A stretch of 58,984 bases of DNA from Rickettsiales endosymbiont of Peranema trichophorum (GTDB lineage: Bacteria; Pseudomonadota; Alphaproteobacteria; Rickettsiales; Midichloriaceae). Shown here piece by piece: positions 18,689-27,681 of the stretch; position 1 is the first letter of the stretch; each line of letters begins with the position of its first letter. The translations under genes and the position numbers were made by a program. The stretch lies in assembly GCF_004210275.1 (NCBI RefSeq), contig NZ_SCFA01000059.1, forward strand, positions 1 to 58,984. The letters are read 5' to 3'. Below the pieces are notes generated by a model that was given only the letters and a program-made list of their open reading frames with translations, was not told where the DNA came from and ran no database searches.

Positions 18689-20488
18689 TTATGTTATGAT
18701 GCTACCTCGTTCTGTTGCGGTGTTAGAAGTATGAGCCGTATCATCTTTAGAGGATTCTGCAGACTTGTTGCGGCTTGTCATACCTCTAAAGAGCTCCATC
18801 TCTTCGGTAACCAAATAATCGTTTTGCCTGATCATTTCTTTCATGGCTAATGTTTCGTGCTCAGGGATTTTCAACAACTTTAACAATGCGCCACCTAACT
18901 GGAGACCTGTCTCGATCGTTGATGGTACGACTGCAGTAGCCCCGAGCTTTTGAAGCTGTTTGCCGTGCTTATAATCTTCGACTCTTACGATGACATCTAA
19001 GTTTTTAAAGTTAGCTCTTATCGTTTTGATCGCCTTTCTAATAGATAACTTGTCTCCCATTGTCAAAATAATAGCTGCTGCCCTATTTGTACCCACAGCT
19101 TGTAAGATATCGATCATTGCGAGATCGCCGTGGTAAATTGGAAAGCCTTGATCTCTTGTTTTTTTGACAAGTGCGTAATTGCTGTCAACTGCTATATAGT
19201 TGACGTGCTCTTGAGACAACATATAAGCAACAACGCGCCCTACTCTTCCAAAGCCCGCTACTATGACGTGCCCACTTAGATCGCTCACCCCTTTAAAGGC
19301 CTGATTAGCTTCCAACTCTTCTTCGAGATCTAGCCTATCTTCTATATAGGCGCCTACGATCGAAAGAAGTGGTGTTACTGCCATTGTCACGGCGACCACC
19401 ATGTATAAGAGCTGAGCTAAATCCTTGCCTATGATACTTTGTTGGGCCGCTAAACCAAACAGTACGAATGCAAATTCGCCTCCTTGGGACAACAAGAGGC
19501 CTGAATGAATTGCAGCTCCTGTTCTGAATCTAAATATCTTGGATAGTATGAAGATGATGAACCCCTTGATCAACAACAAAATCGACGATAGCACAAAAAC
19601 CTTGCTGAGATTTTGTAGTATAAAATCAACGTTAATTGTCATACCAACTGTCATGAAGAAGAGACCAAGGAGCAAGCTTTTGAAGGGCAGTATGTTGTTC
19701 TCAACCTTGTTTCTATATTCTGTCTCAGCTATCAGTATACCGGCAATGAATGCACCTGTAGCGGTTGATAGACCTAATTCGTTCGTTAGAGAAGCCGCTG
19801 CCAATACGAGCAGTAAAGTGGTCGATACAAATACTTCTTCACTTTTGACTGAACCAATAACGGTGAAGAAGGGGCGAAGCAGCAGCCTACCCGCAAGCGT
19901 AATGATTATTATAGCGATGACTGCTTTAATACCTGCGGCTAGAATTGCGTTTATGATGTCGTCTTTAGGCTGTGTGATAATAGGCAGTATAGCTAGGAGT
20001 GGGACTACGGCGAAGTCCTGCATCACCAACACGGCTAGGGAGAGTCTTCCAACCTGGCTTGACTGACGTTTGTTTTCTGCTAGCACTTGCAACACTATTG
20101 CTGTAGAAGAAAGTGCAAATGCAGCGGACACAAGTATCATGACGCTGATATCCATCTTGTAAAAGCGATTCATGAGCATTGCAATAGCGCAGGTGGTCAG
20201 GAGTAGCTGTAAGCCTCCGAACCCAAAAACGTGTGCACGCATTTGTATCAGACGTTCAAAACTTAGTTCTAAGCCTATAACGAACAGAAGAAAGACGACA
20301 CCGAATTCAGCCAGGTAGTGTGACGATTCCGACGCTTCGATTAAGTTTAAGCCATGTTCTCCAATTGCGGTCCCTACTATCAGGTATCCCAATACCGGAC
20401 TTAACCTTAGCTTTTTTGATACTACTACGATAAACACGGAGGCGCTAAGCAATATTAGCACATCAGCCAAATACCCTGAATGTTCCAT
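18689..20488 (-). CDS. KefB-like monovalent cation/proton antiporter with RCK domain
   Basis: CPA2-family cation/proton antiporter of the inner membrane. About 12 transmembrane segments occupy residues 1-380 (for example LRLSPVLGYLIVGTAIGEHG, FLLFVIGLELSFERL, GAFIAGILIAETEYRN). A cytoplasmic RCK/TrkA-N domain begins near residue 400 with the nucleotide-binding motif HVIVAGFGRVGR. The 599-residue length is typical of KefB/KefC/YbaL. The C-terminus is short, acidic and Ser/Thr-rich. The exact subfamily and ion cannot be decided from the sequence. Confidence 0.9.
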   Translation of the reverse strand: MEHSGYLADVLILLSASVFIVVVSKKLRLSPVLGYLIVGTAIGEHGLNLIEASESSHYLAEFGVVFLLFVIGLELSFERLIQMRAHVFGFGGLQLLLTTCAIAMLMNRFYKMDISVMILVSAAFALSSTAIVLQVLAENKRQSSQVGRLSLAVLVMQDFAVVPLLAILPIITQPKDDIINAILAAGIKAVIAIIIITLAGRLLLRPFFTVIGSVKSEEVFVSTTLLLVLAAASLTNELGLSTATGAFIAGILIAETEYRNKVENNILPFKSLLLGLFFMTVGMTINVDFILQNLSKVFVLSSILLLIKGFIIFILSKIFRFRTGAAIHSGLLLSQGGEFAFVLFGLAAQQSIIGKDLAQLLYMVVAVTMAVTPLLSIVGAYIEDRLDLEEELEANQAFKGVSDLSGHVIVAGFGRVGRVVAYMLSQEHVNYIAVDSNYALVKKTRDQGFPIYHGDLAMIDILQAVGTNRAAAIILTMGDKLSIRKAIKTIRANFKNLDVIVRVEDYKHGKQLQKLGATAVVPSTIETGLQLGGALLKLLKIPEHETLAMKEMIRQNDYLVTEEMELFRGMTSRNKSAESSKDDTAHTSNTATERGSIIT

Positions 20489-20596
20489 ATGCTTTTTATA
20501 TCTCCTTGTTTGTACTTACGTTTTGTATGCAAAAGCTAGTTCTACTGATATGGTAAACAGGAGTACCAGGTTTTAAACTATAAGTCTAGAGAATTT

Positions 20597-21382
20597 GTGA
20601 GTCAAAGTAAAGGAACAGCATTTATTACCGGTGCTTCCAAGCGTTTAGGGGGTGCCATAGCTTTATTTTTAGCGCGTAATGGTTGGAATATCATTGCCCA
20701 CTATAACAAATCGAGGAAAGAAGCATTAAAATTAGCATATAATATAGAAGCAGAAGGGGGTTCATGTACTTTACTACAGGCAGACTTTTGCAAGATTGGA
20801 GACGTAGAGAGACTTGCTCAAGAATTGTTTCAAGTACGCCATCACTGTGCACTGCTTGTCAACAATGCTGCGTATTTCAGAAATGACAAGATAGAGGATT
20901 TTGAGTATAGCAATCTCATGGAGCATATGAGCGTGAATCTTGCCGCTCCATTATTTTTAAGCTCAAAATACTACGAGTATCTTAAAATGGAGGACAGTAA
21001 TCTTTTAGGGAGTGTTGATGGTGTTTTACCTCGTGAATATAACATTATCAACATACTGGATTACTGTGTTTTAAGAATGCCAAGCAACTTCATGTCTTAC
21101 GGATTATCCAAAAATGCGTTATGGGAATTTACGAAGCTTGCGGCCTACCAAATGGCTCCTACGGTAAGAGTGAACGCAATTGGCTTGAGCAATGTCCTGA
21201 GAAATACGAATCAATCTCACGCCAATTTTGAGAAGCAGAATGCGAAGTGTTTGATCTCTCATGGTCCAAGTGTCGATGGTGTATGTGATGCTATAGACTT
21301 TACATTAAGGATGAAGTCTATGACTGGCCAGCTTTTATTGCTTGATCAGGGACGCCATCTGAACACTCCAGAACCATTGTAG
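20597..21382 (+). CDS. Pteridine-reductase-like short-chain dehydrogenase (FolM/PTR1 type)
   Basis: NAD(P)H-dependent SDR, GTG start with AGAGA upstream. The cofactor motif is TGASKRLG (11-18), the TGX3RXG form found in PTR1/FolM pteridine reductases instead of the usual TGX3GXG. The catalytic set is D155, Y168, K172 (ILDYC...YGLSK), with the same 13 and 4 spacing as D181/Y194/K198 of Leishmania PTR1, where Asp replaces the normal Ser. NNAAYF is at 89-94. It probably reduces dihydropterins or dihydrofolate to tetrahydro forms. Nearby phhA and phhB, which need and recycle such a cofactor, strengthen the call. 261 aa, normal length. Confidence 0.8.
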   Translation: MSQSKGTAFITGASKRLGGAIALFLARNGWNIIAHYNKSRKEALKLAYNIEAEGGSCTLLQADFCKIGDVERLAQELFQVRHHCALLVNNAAYFRNDKIEDFEYSNLMEHMSVNLAAPLFLSSKYYEYLKMEDSNLLGSVDGVLPREYNIINILDYCVLRMPSNFMSYGLSKNALWEFTKLAAYQMAPTVRVNAIGLSNVLRNTNQSHANFEKQNAKCLISHGPSVDGVCDAIDFTLRMKSMTGQLLLLDQGRHLNTPEPL

Positions 21383-21471
21383 TTCAGACAACGCCATCTA
21401 CTACACTGAATACTTGAATTGGAATATGATATAAGAATTAGAGCACTTACAGAACGGTCTAATTTTATCAT

Positions 21472-21500
21472 TTGTCAGGACATCATTTTGTTTATATAAA
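21472..21500 (+). promoter_or_regulatory. Promoter of the photolyase gene
   Basis: TTGTCA (21472-21477), 17-base spacer, TATAAA (21495-21500), 30 bases before the photolyase ATG. Good sigma-70-type match; it indicates that the photolyase can be transcribed separately from the upstream SDR gene. Confidence 0.55.
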
Positions 21501-21530
21501 ATGACGATTTAAAGAACATATGTAAACAAA

Positions 21531-22949
21531 ATGGCTTCAGTAGTTTGGTTCAGACAAGACTTAAGAGTATCGGACAACCCTGCCATTCTAGGAGGTGTAA
21601 TGATCGGGGATATCATTCCTATATACATCTTTGATGATTGTGCCACCGACGATCTTAGAATGGGTGATGCAACTAAGGTGTGGCTGCAGGACTCCCTCAG
21701 CAAATTAAACAAGTCTTTGGAGAACAGTTTAAATCTTTACATTGGTGAGTCTGCAAAGATCATTGCATCACTCATCGATCGGTACAAGGTACGACATGTA
21801 TTCTGCAATGCCTGCTATGAACCATGGCATCTTGATCAAGAGAAATCCGTGAGAAGAGTCTGTTTAGAACACAATGCTACCTTTGAGGTGTTTAACAGCA
21901 ATTACTTGTGGCTACCGACACAGATTCTCAAAGAAGATGGAGATTATTATAAGATATTTACTGCGTACAAAAATAAATCCCGATCTATAGGGCATCGTAC
22001 TCCGGTGGAGACACCACAAGGTTTCAAATGCGTTAAAGATACTGACAATGCTACAACATTAGCTGATCTTCAATTACTTCCGCAACACCCTTGGTATAAA
22101 AACATACAAAAGATCTGGGATATTGGGGAAGTGTCAGCACAAAGTAAGCTGAAGTCTTTTATGAGCAACAAGCTACATGGATATAAAGAAGGGCGTAATT
22201 ACCCTGGAAACGATTACGTGTCGAGACTTTCACCACATCTGCACTTTGGTGAGATATCTCCGGCACAAATCTTGAAAGCCATTGAAAATATTTCAAAAAC
22301 GGACACTAACAGTGATGATGTTGAGCATTTTGTTAGTGAAATCACTTGGCGGGAATTTTCATGCTACTTGTTATATCATTTTAGAGAACTTCATAAGACA
22401 AACTTTAACAAGAAGTTTGACACATTTTCATGGGAGAATAATCATGACCTCTTAGAGTGTTGGAAGAGAGGGAACACTGGATATCCCATCATTGACGCTG
22501 GCATGAGGGAGTTGTGGCAAACAGGCTATATACACAATAGAGTTAGAATGATTGCTGCATCGTTTCTTGTAAAGAACATGAACATTCATTGGCAACATGG
22601 AATGAGGTGGTTTTGGAATTGTCTTATAGATGCTGATCTAGCAAATAACAGTGCAAGTTGGCAATGGGTTGCGGGTTCAGGGGTTGACGCAGCACCGTAC
22701 TTTAGAATCTTCAACCCAATAACGCAAGGTGAGAAATTTGACAGTAACGGCAATTATACTAGGAAATTTGTACCTGAGTTAAAAAATATTCCAGACAAAT
22801 ATCTATTTAAGCCATGGACTGCTCCTGAAAATGTCTTGAAGTCAGCAGGAGTTGTTTTAGACGTCACGTATCCAAGACCCATAGTAGACTGCGCAACCTC
22901 TAGGAAAAAAGCCCTTGAGCGTTATCAACTCCTATCACATGTTAGGTAA
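21531..22949 (+). CDS. phrB: Deoxyribodipyrimidine photolyase (CPD class I)
   Basis: Light-driven, FAD-dependent repair of cyclobutane pyrimidine dimers, using an antenna chromophore that in this class is commonly a folate. The 472-residue protein starts VVWFRQDLRVSDNPA and has the C-terminal FAD/DNA signature region HNRVRMIAASFLVKNM, DLANNSASWQWVAGSG and APYFRIFNP. It is full length with no lost key motif. It lies within the pterin gene group, downstream of a pteridine-reductase-like gene and convergent with phhB. Confidence 0.96.
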   Translation: MASVVWFRQDLRVSDNPAILGGVMIGDIIPIYIFDDCATDDLRMGDATKVWLQDSLSKLNKSLENSLNLYIGESAKIIASLIDRYKVRHVFCNACYEPWHLDQEKSVRRVCLEHNATFEVFNSNYLWLPTQILKEDGDYYKIFTAYKNKSRSIGHRTPVETPQGFKCVKDTDNATTLADLQLLPQHPWYKNIQKIWDIGEVSAQSKLKSFMSNKLHGYKEGRNYPGNDYVSRLSPHLHFGEISPAQILKAIENISKTDTNSDDVEHFVSEITWREFSCYLLYHFRELHKTNFNKKFDTFSWENNHDLLECWKRGNTGYPIIDAGMRELWQTGYIHNRVRMIAASFLVKNMNIHWQHGMRWFWNCLIDADLANNSASWQWVAGSGVDAAPYFRIFNPITQGEKFDSNGNYTRKFVPELKNIPDKYLFKPWTAPENVLKSAGVVLDVTYPRPIVDCATSRKKALERYQLLSHVR

Positions 22950-23130
22950 TGAATGGGAGATCTAATAGTGTGATGGAACTACGATGATGGAGACAGACCT
23001 TCACAATCGATCCAATGATACTAATTTTACAAACACATTGCTAGGGTGTCCCAGACGTTCATCAGCCCTAATGAACAGCATACCGACCCCTACCTACAAC
23101 GGCCCCTCCTCCCCCATACCGCCCATTTAT

Positions 23131-23490
23131 TCATGCGCTTAAAGGGTTAGCGCCTATTATTCCATCTATTTTTGCTGCTAGTATAAAATCACTTTCACTC
23201 AAGCCATTAATCTTATGCGTCCATATTTCCACGACACATTGCCCGTAAGATATGGTTAAATCAGGATGGTGCTGTTCCTGCTCTGCAACTTCCGCAATTT
23301 TATTAGCAAAGTCCATTGAATCGACAAAATTAGAGAATTGATAAATTTTATAAAGATGTCCTAATTCATTTACTAACCATTGACTTTGTAATTCCTTTAA
23401 AAGTCTAGCAATTTCATTTTCTCCAAATGGAGAGATGCCTCCATGACATGGTATACACTTCTTTTCACTTAATTCGCATATTCTAGTCAT
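23131..23490 (-). CDS. phhB: Pterin-4a-carbinolamine dehydratase PhhB
   Basis: Regenerates the pterin cofactor after each turnover of phenylalanine hydroxylase by dehydrating 4a-hydroxytetrahydropterin. The 119-residue protein carries the active-site histidines in [13 protein letters not shown] (H74, H75) and [13 protein letters not shown] (H92), the PCD/DCoH signature. It follows phhA by 14 bp in the same direction, so it is an operon partner. An N-terminal [17 protein letters not shown] stretch is typical of the longer bacterial forms. Confidence 0.95.
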   Translation of the reverse strand: MTRICELSEKKCIPCHGGISPFGENEIARLLKELQSQWLVNELGHLYKIYQFSNFVDSMDFANKIAEVAEQEQHHPDLTISYGQCVVEIWTHKINGLSESDFILAAKIDGIIGANPLSA

Positions 23491-23504
23491 AATTGATCCT
23501 CCTA

Positions 23505-24311
23505 TTATATCTTTTCTTGATCATTGAGTGCAATACCTTGTGCAATTTCTGGAAATGACATACAAGTCCTACCAACCTCTTGCCAATTAAGATTGTGTAA
23601 TGCGTCAAAGAGCTGTTGGAAACTTTCTATCACAAAGTATGTTCTTTGGAAAGAATCAATATGATATTGTGTCTTCATAACCCTCAATGTATTAAACTTA
23701 ACACGAGTCGGCAGTTCAGAATCCAGGCAGTAAATTGATTCCCCTTTGGAGGAACCAATCCCACCTCCGTATATTCTTAAGCCATCTGTAGATTGTATGA
23801 GGCCAAACTCAACAGTGAACCAATATAGAGTAGCAGCAAACTTCAGCATCCCCAACTCAATCGCTTCTAACCCCTTACGCCCAAAAAGTTGCATAAAGTC
23901 TGCAAATACAGGATGAACTAGTAATGGTATATGGCCAAAAACGTCATGGAATATATCTGGCTCTTCCAAGTAATCAAGTTGATTGCTATTGCGAATAAAG
24001 CAAGTAGATGGAAATTTCCGTTCTGATAAGAATTGAAAAAATAAATCTTCAGGAATCAATCCCTTAACCGGTACGACAACAAAACCAGTTTCTTGCTTTA
24101 ACATGCGATTGATGTCACGGAATTTAGGAATCTGATCATTGCAAATCTCCAATTTCTCTAAGCCTTGGATCACTTCTTTAGCTGCTCTTTGTTGCAATAA
24201 TGAGGATTGCCTTTCAAATAATATTTTCCACGTATTGTGATCGGTCTGTGTAAAATTTTCCCACCGTTCATGGGTCACCATGTGGTGATTAATAAATGTA
24301 GTCGATGCCAT
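23505..24311 (-). CDS. phhA: Phenylalanine 4-monooxygenase PhhA
   Basis: Non-haem iron, tetrahydropterin-dependent hydroxylation of phenylalanine to tyrosine. Start chosen at ATG 24311 ([17 protein letters not shown]), with GGAG 7-10 bases upstream; the frame is open to 24404 but the extra 31 residues do not look like the family. The iron ligands are H122 and H127 ([14 protein letters not shown]) and E168 (YWFTVEFGL), with the spacing of bacterial PAH. The 268-residue length is the bacterial single-domain form without a regulatory domain. Operon with phhB. Unusual among reduced alphaproteobacterial symbionts. Confidence 0.96.
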   Translation of the reverse strand: MASTTFINHHMVTHERWENFTQTDHNTWKILFERQSSLLQQRAAKEVIQGLEKLEICNDQIPKFRDINRMLKQETGFVVVPVKGLIPEDLFFQFLSERKFPSTCFIRNSNQLDYLEEPDIFHDVFGHIPLLVHPVFADFMQLFGRKGLEAIELGMLKFAATLYWFTVEFGLIQSTDGLRIYGGGIGSSKGESIYCLDSELPTRVKFNTLRVMKTQYHIDSFQRTYFVIESFQQLFDALHNLNWQEVGRTCMSFPEIAQGIALNDQEKI

Positions 24312-24706
24312 GATTTTTCTCCAATATGTATTTTCTAGATAGTTTAAGGGACAAATATTAAGACGTAGTCTCAATATCGCCAATAAGAAATTGGAGAACA
24401 GCAATAAGAGGACAAGGCTTCGTGGAGAGAAGCTAAAGGAGAAAGAGTGTAATAGAGAACCTTAGTGAAAGCAGAGGAAGGAAAGCTCAAAACTTTTGTG
24501 ATACTGACGATCTTCTGGCTTGATGTAAACATTGCTCGAGCGTATTAAACTTATACTACGTATTCGTGAATTTTGCAGATTTTTATAGAGAGTAATAGCT
24601 TATCACTTTAATTGTTCATAAAACCAGTTGTACATGTCATTGTATCATAGTGTTTTTCTTGCTACGAGTCAAGCAACTATACAAAATAATCCTAAACACC
24701 TAAGGA
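24312..24706. other. Gap upstream of phhA and downstream of plsY
   Basis: 395 bases without a supported gene. It should hold the phhA promoter, but I see no strong -35/-10 pair on the minus strand. No repeat of families A-D, tRNA or terminator hairpin was recognised. Confidence 0.5.
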
Positions 24707-25294
24707 TCAGAATATAAAGGTTTTCTCCTCACCTGATAGAATACGCCTGATATTTTCTGTATGTTTTAGAGTAATAACGACGAACAGAGCAAACACCATA
24801 AGCACATAAGGTGTGCTCAGTAAAAATAACGAGGCTATTACGATCACAGTTATCGCCAAAAGCGAAGCAATAGATGCGATTCTAGTCACCAAAAATGTAA
24901 GCAGCCACACAATGCTAAAAAGGAAACCAAGATATGGCACTACCGATATCAACACTCCAAAAGAAGTTGCCACACCCTTTCCACCTTTCCAATCTAACCA
25001 TATCGGAAACACGTGGCCGTACACAGCTGCCACTCCAGCAACTGCAAGTACCATAGGATGTCCATGTAGTACCCGCACGAGCACAATGGCTACCACTCCC
25101 TTTAAAACGTCCAAAGCAAATGTCAATATACCCAGTCTTTTACCACCTACTCGCCAAGCATTAGTCGCTCCAATATTGCGGGATCCAACGCTTCTAATGT
25201 CTTCTAAGCCTTGTATTCTCGACAAAAGCAGACCAAATGGAACACTGCCACAGATATAACTTATTAGTATAGCTATCAAATATGTGTAGATCAT
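24707..25294 (-). CDS. plsY: Acyl-phosphate glycerol-3-phosphate acyltransferase PlsY
   Basis: Inner-membrane enzyme for the first acylation in phospholipid synthesis, using acyl-phosphate. The protein has about five transmembrane segments and the three family motifs: GSVPFGLLLSR with GSRNIGATNAWR, the phosphate-loop-like GHVFPIWLDWKGGKGVATSFG, and a C-terminal LKHTENIRRILSGEE. I choose ATG 25294 (MIYTYLIAIL; 195 aa); an ATG at 25303 would add three residues. It is transcribed divergently from the mlaE-like gene. Confidence 0.95.
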   Translation of the reverse strand: MIYTYLIAILISYICGSVPFGLLLSRIQGLEDIRSVGSRNIGATNAWRVGGKRLGILTFALDVLKGVVAIVLVRVLHGHPMVLAVAGVAAVYGHVFPIWLDWKGGKGVATSFGVLISVVPYLGFLFSIVWLLTFLVTRIASIASLLAITVIVIASLFLLSTPYVLMVFALFVVITLKHTENIRRILSGEEKTFIF

Positions 25295-25321
25295 TTTAAA
25301 CAAGTAGCAGTATAGTAACTG

Positions 25322-25350
25322 TTGATATAGATTGCCCTTTCCATTACTAT
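25322..25350 (+). promoter_or_regulatory. Candidate promoter of the mlaE-mlaF-like pair
   Basis: TTGATA (25322-25327), 17-base spacer, TACTAT (25345-25350), in the short gap divergent to plsY. The -35 is close to consensus, the -10 matches at 4 of 6. Tentative. Confidence 0.4.
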
Positions 25351-25386
25351 ACCATAGTATTGAAAGTGTACAAATTAAATACAGCT

Positions 25387-26163
25387 ATGAACTTTATCAG
25401 ATCTACAGGCAGGCTTTCTTTGGACTTCACTAGTACTTTAGGGAGATGCATCATCTTCATTCTTAACACGCTTTTAGCTATGTGCTCTGGTAAGTTACAG
25501 CTACGACACTTCATGCAACAGATGGTCAGCATTGGTTACTACTCATTGCCAGTGATAGGTCTGACCGCTGCCTTTACTGGTGCTGTACTCGCGTTGCAAA
25601 GCTACACTGGGTTTTCTAGATTCAATGCTGAAAGTGCCATTGCCTCTGTTGTTGTTCTTTCTATCACGCGTGAACTTGGACCGGTTTTGGGTGGCTTAAT
25701 GTTAGCCGGCCGTGTTGGTGCTGCGATCGCAGCAGAAATAGCTACAATGCGAGTAACTGAGCAAATAGACGCACTTTACACACTCAATACAAATCCTTTT
25801 AAGTATCTCGTAGTGCCGAGAGTGTTGGCGGGGACTATAGCGTTGCCATGCCTAGTGTTGGTTGCGGATATCATAGGAGTTCTTGGTGGGTATCTGGTAG
25901 GGGTATACAAACTTGGGTTCTCCTCTGAGGTATACTTACGCAATACACTACAGTTTCTTGAAATGGACGATGTGCTGTCTGGACTAATCAAAGCTGGAGC
26001 GTTTGGTTTCATAGTTACTATAATAGGTTGTTACTGTGGTTACTACTCTCAAAAAGGAGCTAAGGGTGTGGGTACAGCTACAACACAAGCAGTTGTTACC
26101 GCATCGATTTTAATACTATTAAGTAACTACATCATCACGGGCATCTTATTTGTACAAAGGTAA
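25387..26163 (+). CDS. mlaE: MlaE-family ABC transporter permease
   Basis: Inner-membrane permease of a phospholipid (Mla-type) ABC transporter that maintains outer-membrane lipid asymmetry. The 258-residue protein (ATG 25387, MNFIRSTGRLSL; in-frame TTG 25360 and GTG 25366 are alternatives) has the MlaE core: VGLTAAFTGAVLALQ-like segment (here IGLTAAFTGAVLALQ), ELGPVLGGLMLAGRVGAAIAAEI and TMRVTEQIDAL. About five membrane segments. It is followed 39 bp later by the ATPase gene; MlaD and MlaB/C homologues are not adjacent. Confidence 0.92.
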   Translation: MNFIRSTGRLSLDFTSTLGRCIIFILNTLLAMCSGKLQLRHFMQQMVSIGYYSLPVIGLTAAFTGAVLALQSYTGFSRFNAESAIASVVVLSITRELGPVLGGLMLAGRVGAAIAAEIATMRVTEQIDALYTLNTNPFKYLVVPRVLAGTIALPCLVLVADIIGVLGGYLVGVYKLGFSSEVYLRNTLQFLEMDDVLSGLIKAGAFGFIVTIIGCYCGYYSQKGAKGVGTATTQAVVTASILILLSNYIITGILFVQR

Positions 26164-26202
26164 GAATCTTGAAATACAGTCAAATTATGAAGTAGGCGAT
26201 AA

Positions 26203-26949
26203 ATGGTAAAAGTCAAAGTTGCAGTACAAAATCTCTCAAAGTCGTTTAACGGGATTCAAGTACTGTCAAACATTAATCTCGAAGTGAAAGAAGGCGAATC
26301 CTTTGTAATTATCGGACCAAGCGGTTGTGGAAAGTCTGTTTTGATTAAGTCAATAATCGGAATACTGCTACCTGACCCCGGTAGTGTGGTAATGATAGGT
26401 GGCGAGGATGTTACGTTCACACCAATCATAAAAAGAACGAACATGCTAGGGACATTTGCGGTACTATTTCAGGGAGGTGCACTTTTTGACAGCCTACAGG
26501 TCTGGGAGAACGTTGCATTTATGTCATTACAGGCAGGTATGAAGCCTAGTGAAGCGAAAGAAATGGCGATGCATAAGCTATCCTTGGTGGAATTGGATGC
26601 AAGCAAGATGCACTTATATCCTGCCGAACTTTCTGGAGGAATGCAAAAACGTGTCGCCCTTGCAAGGGCAATAGCACTGAACCCTAGCTTGATATTTTTT
26701 GATGAACCGACTACTGGTCTTGATCCGATCATGAGTCAGACTATCACTGCACTAATTGGGAAGCTATCCAGAGAATTGGGAGCAGCGACTGTGACTATTA
26801 CACACGATCTGAAATGCGTGAAAGGAATAGCCGACACGATAGCGATGATACACGATGGAGGGATTATATGGTCTGGCAATATCACAGAACTTGAAAACTC
26901 ACAAGATCCTATAGTGTCGAGATTTATTGGAAACAGCCATGGCACTTGA
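26203..26949 (+). CDS. mlaF: MlaF-type ABC transporter ATP-binding protein
   Basis: ATPase partner of the MlaE-like permease. The 248-residue protein has Walker A GPSGCGKS (about 38-45), Q-loop in FAVLFQGGALFDSL, ABC signature LSGGMQKRVALARAIA, Walker B LIFFDEPT and the H-loop in VTITHDL. The GALFDSL segment is typical of MlaF/Ttg2A. No internal damage. The pair with the permease gene argues for retrograde or anterograde lipid transport across the envelope; the direction is not decided by sequence. Confidence 0.93.
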   Translation: MVKVKVAVQNLSKSFNGIQVLSNINLEVKEGESFVIIGPSGCGKSVLIKSIIGILLPDPGSVVMIGGEDVTFTPIIKRTNMLGTFAVLFQGGALFDSLQVWENVAFMSLQAGMKPSEAKEMAMHKLSLVELDASKMHLYPAELSGGMQKRVALARAIALNPSLIFFDEPTTGLDPIMSQTITALIGKLSRELGAATVTITHDLKCVKGIADTIAMIHDGGIIWSGNITELENSQDPIVSRFIGNSHGT

Positions 26950-26963
26950 AATACGGCTTAGAA

Positions 26964-27512
26964 TTACTGAAAGCAGCTAGTGTTTAAAAAGTTGACTGCG
27001 CTTGTAAAACCCTTTAAAGAGTAAAAATCTACGGATACGTTACTTGAAGTGTCAACGCTTCTAATATTCAAATAATCCTGATTTTCAATTATATCGTTGA
27101 TAAGCTCCACATCTTGTACGGAAGAGGAGGTGGATGCAAACCCTTTCGCTTGTGTTGTGAGCATATGATTTCTGTCGCTTATTTGTATCATTGAATTTTT
27201 ATGGCTGTCGACTTCAAAACCTTGGTATACAAATAATGAGTATTGGTCAGTTCCACGATATACGACACCAAAGAATGGTGTATTGCGTTGTCTGAATACT
27301 CCTTTTGTTCTATAAGGCACGGATATGGCGTAGCAGCTATATGGATCCTTCAAATCTCTATATACCTGCCAATCTTGAAACGTTTCTATATACTGGAGCT
27401 CCTGGTAGGTCGGGACGTATTTGTACTGCTTGTATGGAATCTCGTCAGCATAGACGACTGGTATAAACAGTACACACATCAACAAGATCAACAAAGGCAT
27501 TAAAAGACACAT
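26964..27512 (-). CDS. Secreted IalB-like (invasion-associated locus B) protein
   Basis: 182-residue protein with a clear signal peptide (hydrophobic 5-20, predicted cleavage after VYA at 21-23). The mature part starts with a YVPTYQELQYIETFQDWQVY stretch, followed by C60 in DPYSCYAIS and a second cysteine near the C-terminus (C180, LNTSCFQ). The DWQVY...C pattern, small size and export signal resemble the IalB family of alphaproteobacteria, whose members are periplasmic or surface proteins linked to host-cell entry in Bartonella. The match is by pattern only. A perfect 21-base palindrome lies 12 bases before the start codon, suggesting specific regulation. Confidence 0.6.
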   Translation of the reverse strand: MCLLMPLLILLMCVLFIPVVYADEIPYKQYKYVPTYQELQYIETFQDWQVYRDLKDPYSCYAISVPYRTKGVFRQRNTPFFGVVYRGTDQYSLFVYQGFEVDSHKNSMIQISDRNHMLTTQAKGFASTSSSVQDVELINDIIENQDYLNIRSVDTSSNVSVDFYSLKGFTSAVNFLNTSCFQ

Positions 27513-27523
27513 TAATCACTCGA

Positions 27524-27544
27524 TTTGATTTATCATAAATCAAA
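27524..27544. promoter_or_regulatory. Perfect palindrome, candidate operator of the IalB-like gene
   Basis: Half-site TTTGATTTAT (27524-27533), one central C (27534) and its exact complement ATAAATCAAA (27535-27544). It sits 12 bases upstream of the ATG at 27512, where a repressor would cover the promoter or ribosome-binding region. No U-tract follows in the useful direction, so a terminator is less likely. The regulator is unknown. Confidence 0.5.
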
Positions 27545-27562
27545 AAGGTTAACAGTAAATTA

Positions 27563-27655
27563 AGAGCCTGTCCGCAAATTAGTTGGAATGAAAAGAATCT
27601 ATGCAAAAGTTATCTGTTAAGTTGTTGTCAAATGCAAATGGATTTGAGGATGATG
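27563..27655 (+). repeat. Repeat A, copy 2 (A2), fused to a fragment of element C
   Basis: AGAGCCTGTCCGCAAATTAG and AAAAGAATCTATGCAAAAGT match repeat A up to about 27630. Instead of the hairpin, the sequence then continues GCAAATGGATTTGAGGATGA, which is internal to element C. This is a recombinant junction between the two families. The copy lies immediately downstream of tRNA-Ser. Confidence 0.65.
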
Positions 27656-27681
27656 AAGGAAAGAAAGGAATTATGGGATCG

